A DNA stretch of 64,000 nucleotides from CBDCGJ01 sp965238305 (GTDB lineage Bacteria; Pseudomonadota; Alphaproteobacteria; GCA-2731375). A program made the translations under genes and the position numbers. The stretch lies in assembly GCA_965238305.1 (NCBI GenBank), contig CBDEHK010000001.1:4712001-4776000 (forward strand), given 5' to 3'. Within the stretch, counting starts at the first letter, position 1. Every line of letters starts with the position of its first letter. The notes beneath the pieces are model-generated. The model saw nothing but the letters and a program-made list of their open reading frames with translations. It was not told the origin of the DNA and ran no database searches. Below are positions 44,078-52,997 of the stretch, piece by piece.

Positions 44078-44392
44078 ATGCTGGAACTTAGACCGAATTG
44101 CGAACTTTGTGATTGTGATCTGCCGCCACTGTCCCCGAATGCCAGAATTTGCACCTACGAATGTACATATTGTGCGCATTGTGTTGACACAATACTTCAC
44201 AATGTCTGTCCGACTTGTGGTGGCAATTTCGAACCAAGGCCTATTCGTCCGCAAAAAGCTTGGCGTCCTGAATTAGGTTTGGGACTTGAAAATCACCCAG
44301 CAAGCGAACACCGCCGTTTCTCCAAATTCACAGAACAAAATATTCAGCGTCACGCCACACGCATTCGAAACCTTTCACCAGCGGAACGCTAA
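44078..44392 (+). CDS. DUF1272 zinc-ribbon-like protein
   Basis: A 104-aa protein with a cysteine-rich N-terminal half: C9-E-L-C12-D-C, then ICTYECTYCAHCVDTILHNVCPTCGGNF. This matches DUF1272, a small zinc-binding fold of unknown function. The tail (about 55-104) is basic and probably disordered. ATG 44078 is chosen because GGAGA stands nine bases upstream; a longer frame begins inside the regulator gene. Divergent placement suggests control by the GlxA-type regulator. Confidence 0.8.
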   Translation: MLELRPNCELCDCDLPPLSPNARICTYECTYCAHCVDTILHNVCPTCGGNFEPRPIRPQKAWRPELGLGLENHPASEHRRFSKFTEQNIQRHATRIRNLSPAER

Positions 44393-44496
44393 GGCGCGTT
44401 GATCCACACACAAATAGGACAATAGTACCTAAATGTCTGGGTCTGGACGACTATTTCTCTCAACTCTATAGTGAGATTTACCACGCATCGCCATAA

Positions 44497-44514
44497 ACCC
44501 CATTTAAGTGGGGT
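44497..44514 (+). repeat. Small hairpin ACCCCA/TGGGGT
   Basis: ACCCCA (44497-44502) and TGGGGT (44509-44514) frame a six-base loop between the DUF1272 gene and arfB. It may help end the DUF1272 transcript, but no T-run follows. Confidence 0.3.
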
Positions 44515-44569
44515 GCGGTGTTTGAATATTATTTGACAAATTTGGTTGTCCAACAGACAGGAAGACTTG

Positions 44570-44992
44570 ATGGTTTCGGTCACCGAAACGATATCGCTTC
44601 GCGAGGACGAGATCGAACTGCATTTTATCCGCGCTTCCGGGCCGGGTGGGCAGAATGTGAACAAGGTTGAAACCGCGGTCCAATTGCGCTTCGACGCTGC
44701 TAATAGCCCGGCGTTAAGCGAAGCGATACTGCGGCGATTGCGGGTCATTGCTGGTCGGCGTATGACCCGGGACGGGGTAATCATCATCGAAGCGCGGCGC
44801 TTCCGTCATCAAGCGGGCAATCGCCAAGATGCGTTAGATCGACTGATTGAGCTGATCCGACAGGCCGCCATAACGCCAAAGCGGCGGCGACCGACAAGGC
44901 CGTCTCTTAGTGCCAAACGTCGACGGATGGACAGTAAAACGAAACGTGGCACGATCAAAAAAAACCGTGGCAGGCCTGATCGTTTTGAATAG
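44570..44992 (+). CDS. arfB: Alternative ribosome-rescue peptidyl-tRNA hydrolase
   Basis: Releases peptides from ribosomes stalled without a stop codon. The 140-aa protein carries the catalytic GGQ (residues 26-28, in SGPGGQNVNKVET) and the long basic tail that enters the empty mRNA channel (KRRRPTRPSLSAKRRRM and TKRGTIKKNRGRPDRF). ATG 44570 follows AGGAAGAC; a TTG at 44546 would add eight residues. The length is typical. Confidence 0.94.
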   Translation: MVSVTETISLREDEIELHFIRASGPGGQNVNKVETAVQLRFDAANSPALSEAILRRLRVIAGRRMTRDGVIIIEARRFRHQAGNRQDALDRLIELIRQAAITPKRRRPTRPSLSAKRRRMDSKTKRGTIKKNRGRPDRFE

Positions 44993-45029
44993 GATAAAGA
45001 TCAGACAATTGCAAAGGACCTAAACTGCC

Positions 45030-46169
45030 ATGAACGACCGCGTCACCGCCTTTAATCTTGCCATTCCTGAAGCCGAACTGGATGATCTGAAAGCCCGCCT
45101 TGCCGCCACCCGTTGGCCGGACGAAGAAACCCCCGATGACTGGTCGCAGGGCATTCCGCTGGCCTATATGAAGGAAATCTGCACCTATTGGCTGACCGAT
45201 TACGACTGGCGGCGATGTGAGCAGATGCTCAACGATCATTCCCAGTTCAAGACGGAAATAGATGGCGTCGACATTCATTTCCTCCATGTCCGCTCACCAG
45301 AACCGGACGCGGTCCCGCTGTTGCTGACCCATGGCTGGCCCGGCTCGGTGCTCGAATTCATGAAAGTGATTGGCCCGCTCAGCGATCCGGTCGCCCATGG
45401 TGGCAAAGCCAGCGACGCCTTTCATATCATCGCCCCTTCCCTGCCCGGTTTCGGCTTTTCCGGCAAACCAACGACACCCGGTTGGAAAGTCGAAAAGATC
45501 GGTGACGCTTGGGCAAAGCTGATGGCGCGCCTGGGCTATGAGAGTTATTTCGCCCAAGGTGGCGATTGGGGCTCGATGATCACCCGCATGATCGGCGCCC
45601 ATGATGGCGATCATTGCAAGGCCATCCATCTGAATATGGTATCGGCGCGCCCGCATATGGAAGATCCAAAAAACCCAACGTCGCGAGAACAGGAAGCTTT
45701 GGACGGCTTGAAACATTATCAGGATTGGGACAGCGGGTATTCCAAGCAGCAGGGCACACGTCCACAAACCTTAGGTTATGGCTTGGTCGATTCGCCAATT
45801 GGGCAAGCCGCCTGGATCATCGAGAAATTCTGGTCCTGGATGGATTGCAACGGACGTCCAGAAAATGTCCTGAGCAAGGATGAGTTATTGGACAATGTCA
45901 TGCTCTATTGGCTGCCGGGCACTGGCGCCTCGTCCGGTCGTATCTATTGGGAAAGTTTCGGCAAGGCCTCGCCGCACCAAATCGATATTCCAGTTGGCTG
46001 CAGCATCTTTCCGAAAGTCATCTTTCGCCCGCCCCGCCATTGGGCCGAACAGGATATCAAGAACATCATCCACTGGAATGAACTTGATAGCGGCGGCCAT
46101 TTCGCAGCGATGGAAAAACCGGAAGTATTTGTTGATGAGTTACGGACTTGTTTCGGCAAGGTTCGTTGA
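45030..46169 (+). CDS. Epoxide hydrolase (EHN + alpha/beta hydrolase)
   Basis: Converts epoxides to diols. The 379-aa protein has the N-terminal EHN domain (1-105: FNLAIPEAELDDLKARLAATRWP), then an alpha/beta hydrolase with oxyanion motif HGWPGS, nucleophile Asp in QGGDWGSMITR and the catalytic His in SGGHFAAMEKPE. This is the microsomal/juvenile-hormone-type architecture common in soil and marine bacteria. A GST gene follows 130 bases downstream, which suits detoxification. Confidence 0.92.
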   Translation: MNDRVTAFNLAIPEAELDDLKARLAATRWPDEETPDDWSQGIPLAYMKEICTYWLTDYDWRRCEQMLNDHSQFKTEIDGVDIHFLHVRSPEPDAVPLLLTHGWPGSVLEFMKVIGPLSDPVAHGGKASDAFHIIAPSLPGFGFSGKPTTPGWKVEKIGDAWAKLMARLGYESYFAQGGDWGSMITRMIGAHDGDHCKAIHLNMVSARPHMEDPKNPTSREQEALDGLKHYQDWDSGYSKQQGTRPQTLGYGLVDSPIGQAAWIIEKFWSWMDCNGRPENVLSKDELLDNVMLYWLPGTGASSGRIYWESFGKASPHQIDIPVGCSIFPKVIFRPPRHWAEQDIKNIIHWNELDSGGHFAAMEKPEVFVDELRTCFGKVR

Positions 46170-46299
46170 CGACTAACCGTCATCCGGCCAGGTAATTTGA
46201 TCCGCGGCCCGCAAGCGGCGTAACATTTTTTTGGCAGAACGCCACTATTTACCAATCTGGTGATTTCATCAGAGCGAAAAGTACCATAAAATCATTCTC

Positions 46300-46968
46300 A
46301 TGCGTGTGCTCTATCATTATTGGTTATCTCCTTATTCCCGCAAGGTCGCGATCGTCTTGGGCGAGAAGAAACTGGAATTCGATCTGTCGCTCGAAAAATA
46401 TTGGGAGCGACGACAGGAATTCCTGACCTTGAACCCATCGGGGCTAGTGCCGGTCCTGGTTGAAGACGCTGGCAACGGTCTTTGCCATAGCCAGGCGATT
46501 TGCGAATATTTGGACGAACGCCATCCCGAACCGCCCTTAATGGGCGAAGAGGCAACAGAAAGGGCGGAAATTCGCCGGCTCACGGCCTGGTTCGATGAAA
46601 AATTTTATAGTGAAGTCGCCGGCTATTTGCTGCGCGAAAAATTCATGAAGCGGTTCCGCAGCGAAGGCCAGCCCGATGCCGGTCTGATCCGTGCGGCACT
46701 GCAAAATATTGGGCCCCATTTAGATTATGTCAGTTATCTGGTGGATCGGCGAAACTGGCTCGCCGGCGAACATTTTTCGCTTGCCGATATTACTGCCGCT
46801 GCGCACCTCTCCAGCCTCGACTATTTGGGTGATATCGCCTGGGACAAATATCCCAATGCCAAAGACTGGTACGCCCGGATCAAATCACGCCCGAGCTTCC
46901 GCCTGATCCTGGCGGAACATGTGCCGGGCATGCCGCCACCGATGCATTATGCCGATCTCGACTTCTGA
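46300..46968 (+). CDS. Glutathione S-transferase family protein
   Basis: A 222-aa GST. The thioredoxin-like domain starts VLYHYWLSPYSRKVAIVLGEK and includes NPSGLVPVLVEDAGNGLCHSQAICEYLDE (landmark). The helical domain has ADITAAAHLSSLDYLGDIAWDKYPN. SPYSRK carries the usual catalytic Ser/Tyr zone. Its last 20 bases overlap queG, so the two are translated from one message although their functions differ. Confidence 0.88.
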   Translation: MRVLYHYWLSPYSRKVAIVLGEKKLEFDLSLEKYWERRQEFLTLNPSGLVPVLVEDAGNGLCHSQAICEYLDERHPEPPLMGEEATERAEIRRLTAWFDEKFYSEVAGYLLREKFMKRFRSEGQPDAGLIRAALQNIGPHLDYVSYLVDRRNWLAGEHFSLADITAAAHLSSLDYLGDIAWDKYPNAKDWYARIKSRPSFRLILAEHVPGMPPPMHYADLDF

Positions 46969-48076
46969 AATCGCCGAACGGATCAAGGCGGAGGCCACCG
47001 CCCTTGGCTTTGCCGCCTGTGCGATTGCCGCCCCTGATGCGGTTGATAAAGCCGGCCAACATTTCCTTGAGTTCCTCGATCTTGAGCGGCATGGCGACAT
47101 GAACTGGTTAGTCGCCAAACGGGAGCGCCGGCAAAGTCCGTTTGAGCTATGGCCGGAGACCAAGGCCGTGATCATGCTGGCGATGAATTATGGCCCGGAT
47201 GAAGACCCATTGTTACGCCTTGGCGTCCGCGATTTGGGCAACATTTCCTGTTACGCGCAGGGTCGGGATTATCATGATGTGGTGAAAAAGCGGCTCAAAG
47301 AACTTGGCCGCTGGATGGCGCGGAATTTCGGCGCGCAATTGAAAGTCTTCGTCGATACCGCGCCAGTTCTGGAAAAACCGCTGGCTGCCGCTGCCGGTCT
47401 TGGCTGGCAGGGCAAACATACCAACTTGGTATCCCGCGATTATGGCGCCTGGTTGTTCTTGGGGGCAATTTATACGGATCTGGCATTACCACCGGACGAA
47501 GCGCACCCGGACAATTGTGGGGACTGTCGGCGCTGTCTCGACATTTGCCCGACTGATGCCTTTGTCGCGCCCTACCAACTAGACGCCCGGCGTTGTATTT
47601 CTTATTTGACGATCGAACACCAGGGCCATATCGCGCCGGAGTTCCGCGCCGCCATTGGCAATCGCATTTTCGGTTGTGACGATTGTCTGGCGGTCTGTCC
47701 GTGGAACAAATTTGCCAAAGCCGGACAAGAAACCAAATTGCAGGCGCGGGAAGAGTTACGGGACCCGGCCCTGTCACAATTGCTCACCTTGGACGACGCG
47801 GCGTTCCGACAGTTATTTACGGCTTCCCCGGTGAAGCGATTGGGTCGTGACCGCTTCATCCGCAATGTTCTAATCGCCGCCGGTAACAGCGGCAATCGAG
47901 ATCTTATCGGTCCAGTTACACCGAACCTCCGCGACCCGTCGCCGCTAGTTCGCGCTATGGCCGTTTGGGCATTGGCGCAAATTTTGGCACCTATGGAAAT
48001 GGCTGGGGTCCGGGAAACACATGCGAAATCGGAAACAGACCAAGACGTCATGTTGGAGTGGGCGCGAACGGCTTGA
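46949..48076 (+). CDS. queG: Epoxyqueuosine reductase
   Basis: Cobalamin-dependent iron-sulfur enzyme of the last step of queuosine tRNA modification. The 375-aa protein has the reductase N-domain, TAPVLEKPLAAAAGLGWQGKHTNLVSRDYGAW (landmark, catalytic Asp in DTAPVLEK), two 4Fe-4S motifs (CGDCRRCLDICPTDA and FGCDDCLAVCPWNKFA) and HEAT-like repeats at the end. ATG 46949 is preferred to 46919, which would overlap the GST gene by 50 bases. Confidence 0.94.
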   Translation: MPISTSEIAERIKAEATALGFAACAIAAPDAVDKAGQHFLEFLDLERHGDMNWLVAKRERRQSPFELWPETKAVIMLAMNYGPDEDPLLRLGVRDLGNISCYAQGRDYHDVVKKRLKELGRWMARNFGAQLKVFVDTAPVLEKPLAAAAGLGWQGKHTNLVSRDYGAWLFLGAIYTDLALPPDEAHPDNCGDCRRCLDICPTDAFVAPYQLDARRCISYLTIEHQGHIAPEFRAAIGNRIFGCDDCLAVCPWNKFAKAGQETKLQAREELRDPALSQLLTLDDAAFRQLFTASPVKRLGRDRFIRNVLIAAGNSGNRDLIGPVTPNLRDPSPLVRAMAVWALAQILAPMEMAGVRETHAKSETDQDVMLEWARTA

Positions 48077-48931
48077 TTAATTCTTGGTTGTTGGCGGGGG
48101 TGCTTTTGCCGGTGCTTTCACCGACTTCTCCGACTTTTGCGGGCGCGGGTTTTCCAAACGATCAATATGCTCTGCCGCCGCTTTTGCCGACAGAGTAGGA
48201 CCAAACCGGTCAACCGCTTCTTGCCAGGAATTTTTCGCACCAACCAGATCGCCGGCCTGTTCGCGGATCAAACCTTGTTCCAGAAGCCCGGCAGCGCTGC
48301 CGCCGTCCCGCGCGAAAGCTTCTGCCAACGCTTCTGCCGCGAGTTGATTTCGCTGCAGATGACGCAGCGCAGCGGCATGCTGAACATGCAAACCAGCGTC
48401 TTTGTTGTCTAGTTTGAGGGCGGCTTGAACCTGGGTCAATACCGCGTCCCAATCCTTGCCCGCGGCCAGAATACGTATGCGATCCTGCATGAAATCGACG
48501 GCTTCCGGTTCCAGCTTCAAAGCTTCGTCGATACGGGCCCTGGCTTTGTCCAGTCGACCGGCCAGTAACCAGGCATTGGCCGCCTGCGCCAAGCCTTCGC
48601 CTGGCGTGGGCCCGGCGCCGTCAGCCAGCATATCAACCATTTGTTCAAGCTCTAATGCCGCGCCTTCATAATCCTGCTGCGCCGCCAACGCGAGGGCGCC
48701 GCAATGCCTGGCCGCGGCCCCCCCGCCTTTAGCCCGCCAAATATTGGCATTTTCATAGGCCTGCTTTGGATCACTTTCACTCAATTTTACACAAGCCGCA
48801 TACTGCCGGGCGGGATCGACCGGCTGCCCCAAACTGTCCTTCTTTTTATCTTCTTCAGATAAGCCTTGCTGTGGCAGCAGAACCAAAACAGAAATCAGGA
48901 GAAATATGTATCGATAAGCTTGCATGGCCAT
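48077..48931 (-). CDS. Secreted tetratricopeptide-repeat protein
   Basis: A 284-aa protein with a signal peptide (AYRYIFLLISVLVLLPQQGLS) and alanine/leucine-rich helices that read as TPR units (GLAQAANAWLLAGRLDKARARIDEALKLEPEAVDF and LDNKDAGLHVQHAAALRHL, as landmarks). A proline/lysine-rich tail follows (PAKAPPPTTK). It may be a periplasmic scaffold or a peptidoglycan-linked protein. Its stop abuts the queG stop with no gap. ATG 48931 or 48925 both keep the signal peptide. Confidence 0.75.
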   Translation of the reverse strand: MAMQAYRYIFLLISVLVLLPQQGLSEEDKKKDSLGQPVDPARQYAACVKLSESDPKQAYENANIWRAKGGGAAARHCGALALAAQQDYEGAALELEQMVDMLADGAGPTPGEGLAQAANAWLLAGRLDKARARIDEALKLEPEAVDFMQDRIRILAAGKDWDAVLTQVQAALKLDNKDAGLHVQHAAALRHLQRNQLAAEALAEAFARDGGSAAGLLEQGLIREQAGDLVGAKNSWQEAVDRFGPTLSAKAAAEHIDRLENPRPQKSEKSVKAPAKAPPPTTKN

Positions 48932-48985
48932 ACATATCCGTCGAAAGTGTCGATCCTGCAAGGCAAAATAACGAAAGTCGGATTT

Positions 48986-49864
48986 ATGGAAAGTGGCCAT
49001 CTTTTTTGTTTCGGCCTGGGCTATAGCGCCACAGCGTTGACGCGTGCATTGCGCCTGCGGCGATGGCTAGTCACCGGCACCACCCGGGCCGGGGAACAGT
49101 CTGAGGCTTTAATATCGTCGGAGGTTCCGATCTATCTCTACGATGGCTCGGCGCCATTGGACAATTTTACCGCTTATCTTGAGGGCGTAAGTCATTTGCT
49201 CATTTCGACGCCACCAAATGCGGACGGCGATCCGGTGCTGCGACAGCATCATCGTGACCTGGAACAACTCAAATCTTTGAAATGGTTAGGTTATTTGTCG
49301 ACGACTGGCGTCTATGGCGACCATGATGGCGATTGGGTTGACGAGCAAACCCCCCTCAACCCTAGCAATACCCGCAGCCAGTACCGGCAAGCGGCGGAAG
49401 AAGCCTGGTTAAGTTTGTGGCGTCACCACGGCCTGCCTGTGCATATTTTTCGCCTGGCAGGCATCTATGGACCCGGCCGCAACGCATTCGTGACCTTAAA
49501 GTCGGGACAGGCCCGACGGATCGTCAAACCGGGGCAGGTGTTCAGTCGTATTCATGTCGACGATTTGGCGCAGACCCTGATGCAATCCTTCGCCCGCCCC
49601 AGTCCCGGCGCGGTCTACAATGTCTGCGACGACGAAGCTGCGCCACCGCAAGACGTCATCAAATATGCTACAGGTTTGTTAGGCCTCGAAGCCCCACCGG
49701 AAATCCCCTTCGATGATGCGCAACTGAGCGAGATGGCGCGAAGTTTTTACACTGACAATAAAAAAGTCAAAAACGATCGCATCAAAGATGAACTGGGTGT
49801 GCGGCTCAAATATCCGAGTTATCGCGAGGGCCTGGCTGCCTGCTTTGAACGATTAGATGCTTAA
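48986..49864 (+). CDS. NAD(P)-dependent epimerase/SDR family protein (YeeZ-like)
   Basis: Atypical SDR of 292 aa. The nucleotide motif is FGLGYSATALTRALRLRRW, a GxGxxA variant found in YeeZ-type proteins. YLSTTGVYGDHDGDWVDEQTP and SQYRQAAEEAW (YRxxK replaced by YRQAAE) follow, and FRLAGIYGPGRNA marks the substrate domain. The function is unknown. ATG 48986 lies 55 bases from the divergent TPR gene. Its end overlaps the convergent GT87-like gene by 12 bases. Confidence 0.8.
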   Translation: MESGHLFCFGLGYSATALTRALRLRRWLVTGTTRAGEQSEALISSEVPIYLYDGSAPLDNFTAYLEGVSHLLISTPPNADGDPVLRQHHRDLEQLKSLKWLGYLSTTGVYGDHDGDWVDEQTPLNPSNTRSQYRQAAEEAWLSLWRHHGLPVHIFRLAGIYGPGRNAFVTLKSGQARRIVKPGQVFSRIHVDDLAQTLMQSFARPSPGAVYNVCDDEAAPPQDVIKYATGLLGLEAPPEIPFDDAQLSEMARSFYTDNKKVKNDRIKDELGVRLKYPSYREGLAACFERLDA

Positions 49865-51025
49865 CCTGGCGGCACGCTGGTGGCCCATATAAACAATTAT
49901 TATCAACAATACCCACGATAATTGCAGGCCCAGATAACTTGTCGCCACCGGATTGAGGATCGGGCTGAACCAGAGCAAAATCATCAAATAGGTTTGCCAA
50001 CGCGGAAACTGCCCGCCCGCCCGCGCCATGAACAACAGTGCGATCGCTAGAATTGTATGGTCATAGTCCAGGATGTAAGGCGATATCAAACAGCCGCCGA
50101 TGATCGCCAAGGCGATGTTATTGTCCGTTGCACCATGGCGCCAGCAAGATCGCGCAACTGTCACGACGACACCAACGGCAATAGTAAAATGGGCACCCAT
50201 TGCCAAGCTTGCTGGCACCTCGAGCAGCCGCAATGTTGCATAAACACTTGGCATTCGCGAAAGCGGCGCGATGGTATTTTCCATCGTTGCACCAAGCTCA
50301 CCAGCGGCGGTAATAAACGCCTGCCAATCGTCCCAACCAAAAACCAGGCCACTCGCGACAATCGCGAGGACGGTCGTTACCGCAGCGCTGGCAAAGGCGG
50401 TCCATTGGCGGCAACAAATCAGTAGGACAGGCACCAAGGGCGCTATTTGCGGTTTCACGCTTAGAATGCCGAAACAAACACCAGCCAAAATCGGCTGTTC
50501 CCGCAGCAGGCGAAAGCCCAGGCCTAGAATTGCCGCGGTCAGCAAGCCATTTTGGCCACTGGACAAACAGACAAGGGTGCCTGGAAATGCCGCCAGCAGC
50601 CAAGGTGTCAAATAATGTCGGTAAATCGCCAAACCGACGGCGGCATAGGCAATTAATGTGAAAACCGACCAAGCGACGAAAGATGGGTAATAGTCCAGGA
50701 ACGCCAGTGGCCAGATGACAAAAAAATAGCTGGGCGGATAATTCCAACGAATGAAACTGGCGCTCCAGTCCATCGCTGGGACAGCAACCGATTGCGCGTC
50801 CCGCAGCGCCAGCAGGTCGTAAACAAGCGCTGATCGCCCCTCCAATACCAAATGAGAGGCTGCCCAAAAAGCTGTGAAATCATTCGCCAGCGGCAATCCT
50901 TGTTTACCCACATAATCGGTCGCCTGCATGTAACCGTGGACAAAAAATCCAAGGTAAAGGAGCGTCAACGTGACGCAAAGCGCCAGAATGATCCGACTGA
51001 CAATGCGTTGTTCGCCGGCTTTCAT
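49853..51025 (-). CDS. DUF2029/GT87-like membrane glycosyltransferase
   Basis: A 390-aa integral membrane protein with about nine to ten helices. The landmark ANDFTAFWAASHLVLEG...FIRWNYPPSYFFVIWPLAF near the N-terminus, with an early Asp after helix 1, is the DUF2029 (GT87) signature; relatives are mannosyltransferases using polyprenyl-phosphate mannose. GMQxGN-like LVCLSSGQNGLLTAAILGLG is also visible. It lies apart from the glycan region, about 12 kb away, and follows the FAD oxidase gene. Confidence 0.8.
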   Translation of the reverse strand: MKAGEQRIVSRIILALCVTLTLLYLGFFVHGYMQATDYVGKQGLPLANDFTAFWAASHLVLEGRSALVYDLLALRDAQSVAVPAMDWSASFIRWNYPPSYFFVIWPLAFLDYYPSFVAWSVFTLIAYAAVGLAIYRHYLTPWLLAAFPGTLVCLSSGQNGLLTAAILGLGFRLLREQPILAGVCFGILSVKPQIAPLVPVLLICCRQWTAFASAAVTTVLAIVASGLVFGWDDWQAFITAAGELGATMENTIAPLSRMPSVYATLRLLEVPASLAMGAHFTIAVGVVVTVARSCWRHGATDNNIALAIIGGCLISPYILDYDHTILAIALLFMARAGGQFPRWQTYLMILLWFSPILNPVATSYLGLQLSWVLLIIIVYMGHQRAARLSI

Positions 51026-51038
51026 GGCGCCTGCTTCA

Positions 51039-52205
51039 TCAAATGATATTCACTTCATAAATAGGCCTATTGTTCAGCACGCGTTCATATCCAAACCGGC
51101 CCAGATCAAGGCTTTGAAATGAACCTGTTGTGATCAATTCCATGATGGCACGCCCGGCCGCGGCGGCTTGTTGAATGCCATGGCCGGAAAAACCATTGCA
51201 AAAATAGAAATTCGCAAGTTCGGGATGGGCCCCGATAATGCCGTTCTGATCGAAAAAATTGTAATCGTAAAATCCAGCCCAGGCGCTGGATAACTTAATC
51301 GCTTCAAAGGCTTGCACCCGCGTTGCCAGTTGCGGCCAGATATCAGTTTCGAAAGCCGTAAGTTCAAGGTCGAGGTCCGGCGCCATTTTATCTTCATCTT
51401 CAGGTGGAGATTGCAATGCCAGAAATTGCCCACTTTCGGGACGGAAGGCCAATCCGCTTGGGTTAATGGTCAGCGGCATGGGGGGGAACTGGTGCCGGCA
51501 GTCGAAAACATAAGTCATGCGTTTGCGCGGTTCGACCGGCAAAATTATGTCAACCATGGCTGCAATCTGCCCGGCCCAGGGACCTGCCGCATTGATCACG
51601 ATGCCGGTCGGCATTCGTCCTCTAGATTTTAGTTCAACAGCTTCGATCCGATCTGAACCGGCGTGCAAAGCGACAACGTCATCATGGATAAACTCAACGC
51701 CGTCAGCGCGGGCCCGTTGGCGATAGCCTGTCAATAGGGCATGCGGATCCAACCAACCTTCCGCCACCGGACCAAACGCAGCACCCGCCAAATCGTCTAT
51801 GTTCAGCCAGGGAAACTTGGTTGCCAGATCGGCGGGACCTAACAATTCCGTCGCGGCACCATATTCGTTCTGGGTGGCAACCGCCTGTTCCAACATGGGT
51901 AAACCCGCTTCTGTCGCCAAAAACAGATAACCCTGTGCCTTGAAGCCAATATCAACCAAATTATCGTCAATCGCCAGACGGGTCGGTAGTTCTTGCATAA
52001 ACTCAGTCATATATTGAGATACGGCAATATTCTCCTTTAAGGAGAATTGATGCCGAATTCCACCCCAGGATCGGGTTGTGGCGCAAATTTCATAGGTCGG
52101 ATCGCGTTCGATGACGCATATGCGCCCAGAGAAAGCCGTATGAAAACTCAGGAAATGAGCAATTGCGGCGCCTATGACACCACCACCGATGATCGTAATA
52201 TCCAT
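51039..52205 (-). CDS. FAD-dependent oxidoreductase (DAO family)
   Basis: A 388-aa amine/amino-acid oxidase-like protein. The FAD-binding motif is ITIIGGGVIGAAIAHFLSF; ATTRSWGGIRHQF places the isoalloxazine, and GFSGHGIQQAAAAGRAI closes the FAD domain. Relatives oxidise glycine, sarcosine, D-amino acids or dimethylglycine. The substrate is unknown. It ends 13 bases before the GT87-like gene. The N-terminus contains no signal peptide. Confidence 0.87.
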   Translation of the reverse strand: MDITIIGGGVIGAAIAHFLSFHTAFSGRICVIERDPTYEICATTRSWGGIRHQFSLKENIAVSQYMTEFMQELPTRLAIDDNLVDIGFKAQGYLFLATEAGLPMLEQAVATQNEYGAATELLGPADLATKFPWLNIDDLAGAAFGPVAEGWLDPHALLTGYRQRARADGVEFIHDDVVALHAGSDRIEAVELKSRGRMPTGIVINAAGPWAGQIAAMVDIILPVEPRKRMTYVFDCRHQFPPMPLTINPSGLAFRPESGQFLALQSPPEDEDKMAPDLDLELTAFETDIWPQLATRVQAFEAIKLSSAWAGFYDYNFFDQNGIIGAHPELANFYFCNGFSGHGIQQAAAAGRAIMELITTGSFQSLDLGRFGYERVLNNRPIYEVNII

Positions 52206-52433
52206 GTTTTCCAGCCAATCAACCTCTATCAGGTGCGGACAATTTACGATATCCGCTATAAAACCACACTGCCGAAACGGTGGTAGAAGTGCAACAATTC
52301 GATCCCGTTATTCACGCAATCGAACTAATACCGTCTCAAGTTTCGATAATCGGGTGGTTTTACTTCGTACTTTCGGTTAGGATTCCGCCTAATGTTATGA
52401 ATTTGTGGGTCAACAATTGATCGTGGATGAATT

Positions 52434-52952
52434 ATGTCTCGGTTTTTATGGTTAGTAATTGCAGCGTCCTTGGTTTGGTTTCCGGCACAAGCTGCCAAAA
52501 AAATGGAACTAAAGGAAAAAAAAGTCGTCGCTTCGTATGAAGCCGGAAAAGAAGCATATTCCGACGGTGATTTTGTATTGGCATTGAAACATTTTCAGGT
52601 TCTGGCCGACAATGGCCACAATCGGGCGATCTTTTTTATCGGTTTCATGTATGAAACCGGTCGAGGGGTGACCCGAAATCTGAAAATTGCCCATGAACAT
52701 TATTTACAAGCAGCCGCGGGGCGTGAAGTTCGCGCCATGAACTCCATGGGTTATTTCTACGACAAAGGCATTGTGGTCGATCCCGATCCGTTAAAAGCCC
52801 ATATGTGGTACAATCTAGCTGCCGCGGCCGGGCACACGGACGCCGCAGTCTCACGCGATGTGTTGACAGATCAGCTAACACAAAATCAAGTTGCCATGGC
52901 ACAAAAAATGGCTAAGGAATGGGACGACTCCCATCCAAGCGCTACGCAATAG
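52434..52952 (+). CDS. Secreted Sel1-repeat protein
   Basis: A 172-aa exported protein with signal peptide MSRFLWLVIAASLVWFPAQA followed by a lysine-rich stretch and about three Sel1 repeats: HFQVLADNGHNRAIFFIGFM, YETGRGVTRNLKIAHEHYLQA and YFYDKGIVVDPDPLKAHMWY. Such solenoids bind other proteins in the periplasm. ATG 52434 directly precedes the signal peptide. It stands alone. Confidence 0.85.
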   Translation: MSRFLWLVIAASLVWFPAQAAKKMELKEKKVVASYEAGKEAYSDGDFVLALKHFQVLADNGHNRAIFFIGFMYETGRGVTRNLKIAHEHYLQAAAGREVRAMNSMGYFYDKGIVVDPDPLKAHMWYNLAAAAGHTDAAVSRDVLTDQLTQNQVAMAQKMAKEWDDSHPSATQ

Positions 52953-52997
52953 TCGCGACAAATTTCTAATTCATTTTTCTGAGCGAACGTTGGGCCG

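Noticed and set aside
49853..51025. Linking the GT87-like gene to the 29.7-37.8 kb glycan region as one cluster
   Set aside because: It is about 12 kb away among unrelated genes and has ordinary composition.
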